Source: Tricholoma matsutake (lineage: Eukaryota > Basidiomycota > Agaricomycetes > Agaricales > Tricholomataceae). From it: a stretch of DNA of 64,000 nt. Below, in pieces: positions 45,116 through 55,221 of this stretch. Both the position numbers and the translations under genes were made by a program. Where the stretch lies: assembly GCA_026075535.2 (NCBI GenBank), contig AP026538.1:2790001-2854000 (forward strand). Direction: 5' to 3'. The first letter of the stretch is position 1. Each line of letters starts with the position of its first letter. The notes under the pieces are model-generated. The model saw only the letters and a program-made list of their open reading frames with translations. It was not told where the DNA came from and did no database searches.

Positions 45116-45600
45116 CTTTGCAGGTCCAACTATTAGTTGTATACTCAAGCCCTATGCACAGAAGGTGATGCTTTAGTCATGTGGGAGTGTATGTTAATCT
45201 TGAAAGTGTAATACTGACCCACATTGTTTCACAACAAGGTTTTGATCAGCCAACAATGAATCACATTATACTCAGCATGTAAGAGGGTCAGACTGTCTGC
45301 ATCTAAACCATTACATCAAAAGGTGCTATAATCAACAGTTGTTGACTACCAGACAGATATATACACATTGTGGGGACTGTAGTAAGAAGTGCATTCTGAA
45401 AGCATGGTGAAATTTCAGGTACAATGTACATATGCAAGTATTACAGACATGAGATTTGGGGACAATTGATAGGGTGACTTGTGCTGGAGTGAGCTCCTAG
45501 CCATTTGAGGCTCATAGGAATCTCAAAGTGAGATGGTTACTTGTGTCATTTCTGCATGTATCCATAAGAGGTAGGTGACATCTATTTCCAGCACCTTATT
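45116..45600. other. No gene recognised
   Basis: CpG-poor unique-looking sequence between the hAT TSD and the start of Gypsy-3. No coding similarity and no clear repeat seen. Confidence 0.4.
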
Positions 45601-46273
45601 ACATAAGCCAAACATTGTAAGGGGAACACTTGATGAGGCTTTATGAACACTATGATTATTCACAAAGACCACACAAAGCTCACAAAATGACTCCAAACAA
45701 CTTCAAAGGTCTTCAAAATACTTCTGACAACTTTGAACAACTTTGAACAACTAAAAGGGACTTGGGACAACTTTGTACACTATGCCACTTCCCTATGACT
45801 CCACCCATACTTCACCGATGTTGTCAATTGTTGTTCTGACCCAGTTAGGCCTAGCAGAGCAACAGAATGATGTGCCCCTGGTGGTGCTCACTTCCTTAGT
45901 CCCACTTCCACATGGAGACTGGATTATTTTACTTTGTCACACAGTTACGGGTATATAGACACACCTTTACAGGGAAACACCTTAGACTTTTCTCTTTGGT
46001 TTTCCCTTGCAAGGTGTGTGGCATTTTGTATAGTTAGTTTGTCTAACTAATTTTTGGTTTTCCCTTGCCCTTGCAAGTATTGAGCTCAGGCTCTGGTTGT
46101 AAGGTTGCCCTTACAGAAGAAAAGTCTCTATCTTGGTGGACTGAGAATAGCAATGTTCCCCAGTCAGTCAGTTGGACCACAAAAGTTTTGTACATTTTTG
46201 GAGTCTTCCTCATGGCTCATCAGACCCTCCTATCCCTCCTCCACTCCTTTCTTCCCATTCTAAAAATGTTTAA

Positions 46274-47341
46274 ATGGCAATGGAGCAAGCCAATGATTGG
46301 CAAAGGCAGTTCCAAAATGATATTGCAGGGATTAATGAATCTCTGCAACAACTATTCCTTATGCATGCAAATCAAGACCAGGCCACTGTGCTTCCCAGCA
46401 TTTTGAACCCTGCATTGGAACAGTCGCTGCTCTCCCCCATCCCCAGACTTCCTCGCAAACAGCCTCCAACTGCCTCCAACTGCCTCCAACTGCCAGTCAA
46501 ACTCATTTGATCAAACCAGTGTCTTTGAACAATTTCTCAGGTGAACACATGAAGGGGCATTTGTTCCTTAATTCATGCAAGCTGTACATCCACCTTGCAC
46601 CTCAACAGTTTGACAATGAACATGCCAATATCATGTGGGCCATGTCCTTTATGAAGAGTGGACAAGCAGTGCATTTTGTCAATTGACATATGCGCAGCTA
46701 TCAAGCCATAGGGAGTCTACCCTATCCATCGTGGCCAGAGTTTGTCACTGAATTCATCATTGACTTCTGCCTGAAGAACGAGGTCCAAATGTCAAGGACT
46801 GAGTTGGAGACCTCGGAGTACTTCCAGGGGTCTCAAACCATCAATAAGTATGTCGACAATTTTCACAAAATTGTCAATCATGCATGCTACTTCAAAGGGG
46901 CTCACTTTGTCCTCAAATTTTGTCAGGGGCTTAACCTCAAGATTCAGGACCATGTGGCCTGCCTTACCTCTGGACATCCATTGGACAAAAATCCAAAGCA
47001 GTGGCATGATGTGGCAGTCTTATGCAATGAAAATTGCATTCAAATGAGGCATTTCAAGCTTCTTCATGGCACACCTCACACCCTAAAATTTTATTGGCTA
47101 GCAACAGTGTGTTTCATAGACTTCCTATGAAGCTTCCAAATCCCCCTCCACCCCTTTTGAGGTATGCACCACCAATTTTGACAGCTTCAAACCCATTGAG
47201 GTATGTTCCTCCAGTGACCAGCATCTCCATGCACTCCAGACTGAAGGACCCAAGCACTCTTGTATGCTTTTGATGTGGGCAACCCACAACCCAAATGCCC
47301 AAAACAGTTTGATGTCCAGTATATGGATTTACAAGAGAGAC
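46274..47341 (+). pseudogene. Gypsy-3 gag
   Basis: From ATG 46274 the frame reads MAMEQANDWQRQFQNDIAGI (coiled-coil N-terminus). After frame changes come a hydrophobic capsid block (WPEFVTEFIIDFCLKNEVQM, about 46740), FKGAHFVLKFCQGLNLKIQD and PKQWHDVAVLCNENC (to about 47040), then a Pro-rich basic linker and a damaged zinc knuckle near 47270. This is the retrotransposon gag domain of the Ty3 type. A stop at 46684-46686 and frameshifts make it dead. Copia-B is inserted after DLQER. Confidence 0.78.
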
Positions 47342-47615
47342 TGTTGAAATTAAACCCTGAGATACATGCTGCATACATGAGGCAATACATGCAGCATACA
47401 CATGTTACTGTGCTTACTGCGCATACATGTGGTAAACACATTCCCAAGTCATGTGACATCCTTATTATTATGTATATAAGGAGAACCTGTACCGTAGTAG
47501 GAATACAGTGTTCTTACCTCTGCTAACCCTAGCTGTAAGTCTAACTAAACCCCAGGTAGGTTGTAAGGAACGTGTTGTCTCTTCCCCTGTGCAGCATATA
47601 TAGTCTGCTCCAACA
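47342..47615 (+). repeat. Copia-B 5' LTR, 274 bp
   Basis: TGTTGAAATTAAACCC to CTGCTCCAACA. A TATA box (TGTATATAAGG, 47471-47481) lies about two-fifths in, so U3 is about 130 bp with the transcript starting downstream of it. Confidence 0.95.
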
Positions 47616-47627
47616 GGTTATGGGCCC
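47616..47627 (+). promoter_or_regulatory. Copia-B primer binding site (tRNA-iMet half)
   Basis: GGTTATGGGCCC abuts the 5' LTR and complements GGGCCCATAACC, the anticodon stem-loop of fungal initiator tRNA-Met, implying half-tRNA priming as in copia and Ty5. Confidence 0.75.
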
Positions 47628-47863
47628 TGCTGGGCATGTCACGAATGCGCCTTAATTGGCTGCAAACGATGTTGACTTCATCATCTCCAAATTATAACCT
47701 TGTGCTCTTTGTGAGCTGCATCGTGCTCTCTGCGAGCTGCGCTTAAAACCTAGGTTGACTAGGGTTAACCACTCTGAAGGAGTGTTTTTTCCTGAGATTG
47801 TGAAACATGTTTTCTTGGATAAAAGACTGATTGAGCGCTTTTAACAGCTGCCACCACATAATC

Positions 47864-49138
47864 ATGTCTTCAACCCTTGAAAAACTCGTACAAACTTTTG
47901 ATGGCTCAAATTACATTCGATGGGCCAACTCCATGAAGGCGTGGCTCAGGTCTCAGGGCCTCTGGCAAATAACTAGCGGGGCGGAAGTCAAACCGCCTCC
48001 AGCGCCTCCTTTGATGGCGATGAACGCTACTCTCGTAGCAGATGCTACTGCCAAGCTCCAGACCTGGAGCAACAAAAATGACCAGGCTATTGGTAGCCTA
48101 GTGCTCCGCCTGGCCCCCTCCATTTGGCAGCATGCCAACACCAAGGACACTGCTGAGGAGGTGTGGGACCTCATTCGCACCGATTATGGTGTCAATGGCC
48201 CCTCCCAAGTCTTTGCAGACTTTAGGTCTGCAATAGCAATCAAAATTCCAGCTGCAAATCCTGCGCCAGAGATTGCTAAGATGGCTGACAAGTTCAAGTG
48301 CCTCATGGCTGCCAATGTTGCCATCCCCAAACTAGTTCAGGTGATGATCCTACTTGCTGCAATGCCACGTGAGTATAATTCTTTGTCTGCCATGGTCCTT
48401 AACACAACCGCTACTAGTGCCTTGACATTTAAACATGTCAAGGACTCCATTGTTGCTGAAGCCTCAAGGTGCACAGCAGTAGGAAAGCCCGCTGGCCAGC
48501 CTCAGGCCAACAAACTTTCTGCTGTCAAATGCAAAGGGGGAAACCCCAAATGGCAGCCCAAAGAAGGGCAAAACAACAATGGAGATTTGTCCCAAAAATG
48601 TGGATGATGCGGGGACAAAAAGACTAAGGAGGAAAAGCCTAAAGAGAAACATACCCACCTCGCCTCCAGTGCCTTTACCACCATAAATGGTAATGGCACC
48701 ATCATACCGCCGATGCCGCTCATTCAGCACATCAAAAAACACGACCACACTCCCACAAGGGATCCTCACCGCCGACCGCCTCCACAGGCATATATGGGTG
48801 TGGCCTCTACCTCTCATTCAGTTTATGCTGAATATCAGCAAGCTCGAGACACCCTCCAGCAAATGCATCTTCCGTGCACCACAAAAAATCTGCGACCGCT
48901 GGAAGAGCACCTAACGGTGCAAGAAGGTAAGAGGAGGAGGATCAAACCAGAACCGAGAATCAAGGAGGTAGAAGACAACATCATCTCCCTCGGATCTGAA
49001 CCTCCAGTGTCTGATGAGGAAGTATGGAAAGCCGTCGACAAGATGCTCGTTGATGAACCCTTGAAACAGGAGTGTATGATGACAGGTCAGTCCTTCTCCC
49101 TGCCACAAGCACAAAGATTAATATTCCTACGAATATAG
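47864..49138 (+). pseudogene. Copia-B gag
   Basis: The ATG at 47864 starts MSSTLEKLVQTFDGSNYIRW, the usual beginning of Copia gag in mushrooms. The helical domain continues (RSQGLWQITSG, ANTKDTAEEVWDLI, AAMPREYNSLSAMV) to 48604. A TGA at 48605-48607 (CG-stop-CGD) interrupts a frame that is otherwise open to 49138. The part after it is basic and Pro-rich (EEKPKEKHTHLASSAFT). No canonical CCHC knuckle is visible. Pol lies in the frame one base back, overlapping from 49072. Confidence 0.85.
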
Positions 49139-52100
49139 TGAACTTTTCATGTGAAATTTTACTGCTATTAAATGTATCATGGAATTATTTAGATCTTAAT
49201 ATATGTGTTAGGTGTGCAAATGGAAATTGTAAGAAAGGTGCAGACTGGATCATGGATTCAGGCACATCAAAACACTTCACTGGTGAAATGAAAGATTTCA
49301 CTTCCTATGAGCCTTTACTGAGAAAGGACTCTACCTTGGTCCAAACAGCCATGGGTACTACTCATATAGTAGGAAAAGGAGCAGTCTTCATTAGACATCA
49401 GGTAGTATGTCATGGGAAGTCAGAGACGCGTGAAATGCGATTATACCCTGTCTACTACATACCTGACATTAATACTCGATTGATGTCAATGGGTGTCTTC
49501 TTACAAGATGGAAGTGATGTGCATGGTTCCTCCACACACATTTCATTTATCAAGAAAGGAAACCCAATTATGCATTGTGTCCCTCTTAGGAGAAGTGACA
49601 TGATTTATTGGGCTCGGACTCATATAATGAGCACCAAAAAGGTCAATGTCGTGACCATTTATGTCGCTGACTACTTGACTTGGCATAGGCGACTTGGACA
49701 CCCATCCAAAGAGGTGCTAGGGAAAATGCCTAATAGCACCATCAAATTCCTGAGGAATTTAATTATTCCTAAAGACAAAATTATACGTCCAGGGTGTGCT
49801 GAAGGGAAAATGACCTCAAAGTCTTTTCCAGAATCAAATTCACATGCAGCAAAACCCTTTGAATTAATACATTCCAATCTAAAGGAACTCCCAGTACTAT
49901 TGTACCACAAACATAAATACTTTATTGTATTTCTGGATGACAAGACATCACATATCTGGGTCCAGTGCCTTAGAAAGAAATCTGACACTGCTGCAGCGAT
50001 TAGACAATTTCAAGCAATGGCTTCGACCCAATATGGCACTACAATCAAGCGCTGGCGTGTTGATCCAGGGGGGGAGTTCAAAGATCGTGAGCTACAAAAT
50101 ATGCTCAAGGATTTTGGCATCAAAATAGAGATGTCTGCACCCCATGTTTGCCAACAGAATGGGCGCACAGAGCGCGCCATAAGGACAATAATGGAAAAGT
50201 CACAAACCCTGCGATTTACCACTTGTCTACCACAATCATGGTGGGAATTTTGCATTGAACATGCAACACACCTATACAATCGAACCCCAATAAGGCGCCT
50301 GAAATGGCTGACACCTTTTGAGGACCTGACAAAGGTCTGCCCAGATCTAAACAATCTGAAGGTCTTCGGTTGTGGTGCTTACATCTATCTACCCAAGGAA
50401 AAACGTCCAACCACATTATCTCCTTGATTGGAGTTAATGACGTACCTTGGATTAGAAGATGGCATTAAAGCATACCATTTCATGTGACTTAATGGCACAA
50501 TATTCATTGGTGCTACAGCACTATTTGATGAAATGTTGTTCCCATGCTGTCCCAGAGCTAAAACTCCTGCCAAGACAGACCTTGGTGATTTTCCACATCC
50601 AGAACCAGAAGATGATGACCACTCATCTGGAACGGATGGCAATGATTCTATACCGCCACAAAATCTGCCCCTTCCTCCATCATTGGAAGATGATGATGAT
50701 GATGTACCAAGTGAGCAAAAGGTGCATGATGATGCGACTGATGCTCCTCCTCTGCTGCCTCCAGTAACCACTGAGGACTTTCGTCCAAGATGTGAAGATC
50801 AACAGGAATGGCAGCAATTGCCCCATTGATCAGGCAGGCAGAGGAACATCCCAAACCATCCTGGCAATACCTATGGAGAGAAGCGACTCCCCTCTGACAT
50901 AGAGAGAGACATTGCACGTGATCGATATTGGAAGAGATCTGTGGGTCAAGATTTGGATCATAACCGAACACAACCATGATCTCAACAACAAGAACCAGTT
51001 GCTGGACCGAGTTTGGCACCCCACGAGAGTGTGCCCAATTCCAATAATCAAAAACATGATCACCCAATGGGGGAACCAGACGAAGCAGGTTATATTAAAA
51101 AGATAACCAAGGAAGGTGGAGATAAGCTTATTCGCTGGCTGTTGTCAAAAGCAGTCAATCCATCAAGCGAAATAAGCCAAGTTCCAAACCAATTTTGTGA
51201 TATTGCACGCCTACCATGGCAGCAGCAACTTGAGTGGAAACAGGCTTGTCGTGAAGAATTAGAGGCTCTTTGCAAGCGACAAGTCTATGACATTGTCGAT
51301 CTTCCACATGATCAAAAAACGATCAAAAACAGATGGGTTTTCTCCATAAAATCGGACAGAAGAAAACGAGCCAGACTCGTGGCCAAAGGCTTTTCACAAG
51401 TCGAAGGCATTGACTTTGATGAGATTTTCTCACCAGTAGTCCGCTATGAGACCGTACACCTCATGTTTGCACTTGCATCTCTAGAAGGCATGTATATGAC
51501 TGGTCTAGATGTAAAAACCGCATTTTTATATGGAAAACTAGAAGAGGAGATCTATATGGATCAACCTGAGGGTTTCAGACTCGAGGGAAAAGAGCGCAAA
51601 GTAATGCGCTTACGCCGAGCATTGTATGGCCTTAAACAGGCCTCACTAGCATGGTGGAAAGAGCTGGAGGCATTTATGCACACCATTGGGTTTGTGTGTG
51701 CCAGCTCCGATGCCAGCATTTTCATACACAAGGATCCCAAGACAGGCAGCATTGTTATTGCACTGGTCTATGTTGATGATGGCTTGTTCATGGGGAAAAA
51801 CAAGAAACTTGTGGATGAAAAGAAGAATGCTTGTCTGAAGCATTGGGAGTGCTGTAGTACTGAAAAAGTCACGGAATTCTTAGGCATGCGCATCACCCAG
51901 ACTGCAAGCAAAGTCAAACTTGATCAAACTGAATATCTCGCCAAAGTGCTCGAGAGGTTCGAGATGACAAATGCCAAAGCTGCCCCCACTCTGCTCCTGA
52001 CTGGTTATAGGGATCTGCACGGGTTTCGTGTACCCGTACGGGTTACTGGTATGGGTACATGTGGGTAGGGGTACAGGTCACGATGGTCCTACCCATGAGC

Positions 52101-52991
52101 TACAAAATGCACTAAAAATCAAGCAAAATGGTCAAGAATTGACTGTTTTGCTTGATTTTTAGTGCATTTTGTAGCTAAGACCCGTGGGTTCATGGGTAAA
52201 ACCTGCAACAGGTATGGGTATGGGTACAGCGCAAAATACCCATGGGTTACCCATGCAGATCCCTAACTGGTTACAAACCATTGGAAAACACAGCGATGCC
52301 AAACGCAGCGCTTAGATCAAAATATCAGTCTGTGATTGGATCTTTATTGTATCTGATGCTCAGAACACAACCTGATATCGCTTATGCGGTAATCAGGATG
52401 TCGCAATTCTCGGCTAATCCTAGCCAAGAACATCTAGACAAAGTGATGTACATCATGTGCTATCTGGTGGGAACCCAGAAATATAATATTGTCTACGATG
52501 GAGAGAAATCCGAAGGGCTACAGGCCTTCACAGATTCTGATTGGGCAGCTGACACTGTCAAACGCCGATCTACAATGGGTTACTTTGCTACTCTACCCAG
52601 TGGCATTGTGTGCTGGCAGTCCCGTTTACAAAAAACTGTAGCACTGTCATCCACAGAAGCCGAATATATGGCTCTCTCCGACACTTGTCGACAGATAGTG
52701 TGGATAGAGTCCTTATTCCAGGAACTTGGATATATACTGAAGCACGTACCAATCTGCGCTGATAATCAGGGATCCATCTTTATCGGATCAAATCCAGTTC
52801 AGGAAAGAAGGACCAAACATATAGACATTCGCTACCACTATACCCGTGAATGCATAGAAAATGACAAAGTCACAGTTGTTTTCATTCCTGGAAGTGATAA
52901 TCCGGCTGACATGTTCACAAAGAACCTTGGCGCCATCCTATTCAGGAAATTTAGAGACTCTCTCGGAATTACTTTCGAGATTCAAACTTAG
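49072..52991 (+). pseudogene. Copia-B pol (protease, integrase, RT, RNase H)
   Basis: Protease: DWIMDSGTSKHFTG (49250). Pre-integrase: LTWHRRLGHPSKEVLGKMPN (49680) and the partial zinc pair GCAEGKM. Integrase: LIHSNLKELPV has Asn where the first catalytic Asp belongs; RVDPGGEFK (second Asp) and QNGRTERAIR (Glu) are kept. RT: NRWVFSIKSDRRKRARLVAK, GLDVKTAFLYGKLEEEIYMD and the active site YVDDG (51766). RNase H after the MITE: AFTDSDWAADTVKRRSTMGY, STEAEYMALSDT and DNPADMFTKNLG, ending at 52991. In-frame TGAs at 50425, 50485, 50827 and 50977 are the only stops. Confidence 0.92.
52008..52265. mobile_element. hAT-type MITE, 258 bp, in Copia-B
   Basis: The ends TAGGGATCTGCACGGGT and, complemented, TAGGGATCTGCATGGGT are followed by GGGTAC/TACCC repeats and a central hairpin (GCACTAAAAATCAAGCAAAA paired with its complement, 52110-52175). 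A perfect 8-bp TSD ACTGGTTA lies at 52000-52007 and 52266-52273. Excision restores LTGYKPLENTAMPN between RT and RNase H. It is non-coding and recent, since Copia-B itself is young. Confidence 0.93.
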
Positions 52992-53023
52992 CTGCTTAGA
53001 GCGCTGTACAGTTTGAGGGGGGG

Positions 53024-53297
53024 TGTTGAAATTAAACCCTGAGATACATGCTGCATACATGAGGCAATACATGCAGCATACACATGTTACTGTGCTTACT
53101 GCGCATACATGTGGTAAACACATTCCCAAGTCATGTGACATCCTTATTATTATGTATATAAGGAGAACCTGTACCGTAGTAGGAATACAGTGTTCTTACC
53201 TCTGCTAACCCTAGCTGTAAGTCTAACTAAACCCCAGGTAGGTTGTAAGGAATGTGTTGTCTCTTCCCCTGTGCAGTGTATATAGTCTGCTCCAACA
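53024..53297 (+). repeat. Copia-B 3' LTR, 274 bp
   Basis: Same as 47342-47615 except for AACG/AATG and GCAGCATA/GCAGTGTA, three transitions in all. Confidence 0.95.
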
Positions 53298-53302
53298 GAG
53301 AC

Positions 53303-54074
53303 AGGGATTCACACAGGAGGAGTTTGTGGCTCTCAACATAATGGAAATGTCAGAGCAAGAAGACAAGGATTTGAAGGAAGTCAAGGAGTATTTTGGCCTG
53401 GACAGCAAGTGAACAGTACACCACCGCTGTCCTGTAATAATTGTTTCACAGTGTGGTCAGTAGAAGAAGTGCACCAATTAAATTCTATTTCTTTGACTGA
53501 TACTACTTCAAATGATCCTAAAGCCATACTAACCTCCCCATCTCCACAAAATCATTTTCATAAATGCCCTAACTGGGAGAAACAACTCCCTGAACAATAC
53601 CTCATAGCTTTGAACCCGAATGCGAACTCTTTTGAACTTCTGATATCGATGCAGACCATTGATACTGGTGAGGTTCTTTTGACAAAGGATCTTCTGGACA
53701 GTGGGGCAACTGATCTCTTCATTAGCTCTGATTTCATGGTCTGACATCATCTCACCACAAAACAACTCAGTCAACCCATACCAGTGCATAATGTGGATGG
53801 TTCATTGAACAAAGCTGGTAGCATTTTGGAGGTCTGGGAGACAGTTCTGTGATATTGTGACCACTCCAAATGGGCCATGTTTGCCATCACAGGCCTTGGG
53901 AAACAAGACATCATTTTAGGCCTCACCTGGCTTTGGAAACACAACCCCAAGGTCAATTGGACATCAGGTGATGTTAAAATGAGTAGATGCCCCAACCACT
54001 GTCGTACCTGCCAGAACGAGATGAACAAGGAGCATAAGGCTGCCTTTAAGGAGGTGGAGAGTATTCAAGCCTAG
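53303..54074 (+). pseudogene. Gypsy-3 gag tail and aspartic protease
   Basis: It resumes after the TSD as QGFTQEEFVALNIM. The protease active site is LLDSGATDLFISSDFM (about 53695), followed after a TGA by TKQLSQPIPVHNVDGSLN, and then FAITGLGKQDIILGLTWLWK and NPKVNWTSGDV (53880-53970). It ends at a stop after VESIQA (54072-54074). A retropepsin fold with DSG and the later ILGLTWL block fits Ty3/Gypsy. The RT expected next is absent. Confidence 0.8.
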
Positions 54075-54220
54075 TAAGTGTTGACAAGAATGAAAACCAA
54101 GGACCAGACTGCTTCAAGAAGTGGTTGAACCAGGACCAAAAGTCCAGTTACATCAGTTGAGGTCTGGTGCAGTTCCCGGTCTTTTTTTGGTCCATTGGAC
54201 CAGACTTTTAAGCACTAGTT
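54071..54220. mobile_element. Small foldback element (TAGTG..GGACCAGAC family)
   Basis: The right end complement reads TAGTGCTTAAAAGTCTGGTC. The left side has CCAAGGACCAGACTGCTTCA, and the interior has several GGACCAAAAGTCCAGTT words. It belongs with the 5790 and 13781 elements by end sequence. The left boundary and TSD are unclear. It marks the end of the transposon island. Confidence 0.5.
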
Positions 54221-55221
54221 CGCACATTGGTGGGAGGCATGAGAAATTTATTTTGTATGTTTGGCACATGCACAAACTTGTGATCATATGCAGTGTTGGC
54301 AACAATAGTGTTCAATAGGTGTAACATAGTATATAAACCAAATATGCACCTGGGGGAACTCTAGTTGTGTTCTCTTAGGTATTCCACCCATGAACTGCCT
54401 TCCTTGCATCACGCACCTCGTAAAGCTAGAAACAATAATAATCTCCTATTACCATACCTAGAGAACATCTTTGGATCACTTCTGCACATGAGGTAGGCAC
54501 AACAGAGGTAGGCTGTAGGAAGGCAGATTGCTCACTATCATACTGACTGTGGGAATTGCTTACAAACTCCGCTTCATGTAAATCCATATGGAAGCTTTGG
54601 CTATAATCCTTGCAGCACCTTCTGTGGTATTGGAGTTAGAAGCAGTAGCCCCTTCCAGTGAGGCAAGTTGGAGGAAGCTCAGTATTCATAAAAGACACAG
54701 AGCGACTATATTCTAAGGACATAAGTACGAAGTGAAAAACACAAGGACGCGACTTTTTTAATTACTTGTTTATTGCACCTCACGTGGTGCTATTGAATTG
54801 GAACCACGGTTTGACCTCTAGACGTGAACACAGACTACTAGGATGTAAAATACGATATAGCACGGCGGCCCGTACACGATGCTGTTTACTCATTCATAGC
54901 CGACCGCCAATATCTGAATGGTGAGGCAATTCATCATGTTGGCATTGAACTACTCGACTAGATCGAGCAGGATTGCATCTGTGTAATTTGTGTGTAATCG
55001 CCATCTTATCCGCCACGTTATTGCGACGAGCTTAGGGCGCCTCACCTCTCCCTCACATTTTGCGTACCTCAACACGTGTACCAAGCTCCCCCCGGGCCTA
55101 TTTTAAAGACTCTGGGAGAACCATTACTTAAAATCCCGCAGCTACTACTACTACTCATCCCTAATAATTTCTTTCCACCAGCACCCTCTTTTCAGACTCC
55201 TCTGTCTCTTCAGAAGCTTAC
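54221..55221. other. Intergenic, transition to host DNA, upstream region of the 55222 gene
   Basis: No gene recognised. CpG frequency rises from about 54.7 kb. The last 120 bases before the ATG at 55222 are pyrimidine-rich (CTACTACTACTACTC, CTCTGTCTCTTC), as is common in fungal promoters. No clear TATA box was chosen. Confidence 0.5.

Larger units (their letters stand above)
47342..53297 (+). mobile_element. Copia-B LTR retrotransposon, young and nearly complete
   Basis: 274-bp LTRs at 47342-47615 and 53024-53297 differ at 3 sites, all transitions. TSD GAGAC at 47337-47341 and 53298-53302; excision rejoins the Gypsy-3 frame (LQER then QGFTQEEF). It has a primer site, gag, protease, integrase, RT, RNase H and polypurine tract (53013-53023, TTGAGGGGGGG) in Copia order. 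It is inactivated by five TGA codons, a frame change at gag-pol, a 258-bp MITE and an integrase active-site change. Confidence 0.95.
45600..54070 (+). mobile_element. Gypsy-3 (5' part only), split by Copia-B
   Basis: Plus-strand order: an LTR-like region (about 45.6-46.07 kb, with CTTCAAA words and GGGTATATAGACAC at about 45949), then gag (46274-47341) and, after Copia-B, the gag tail and protease (53303-54074). RT and everything downstream are absent; host-type sequence follows about 54.2 kb. The element is thus 3'-truncated. The LTR start and primer site could not be fixed. Confidence 0.65.

Noticed and set aside
48605..48607. Programmed stop-codon readthrough between gag and pol
   Set aside because: Four more TGAs of the same kind occur within pol, and pol is in a different frame, so random CpG decay is simpler.
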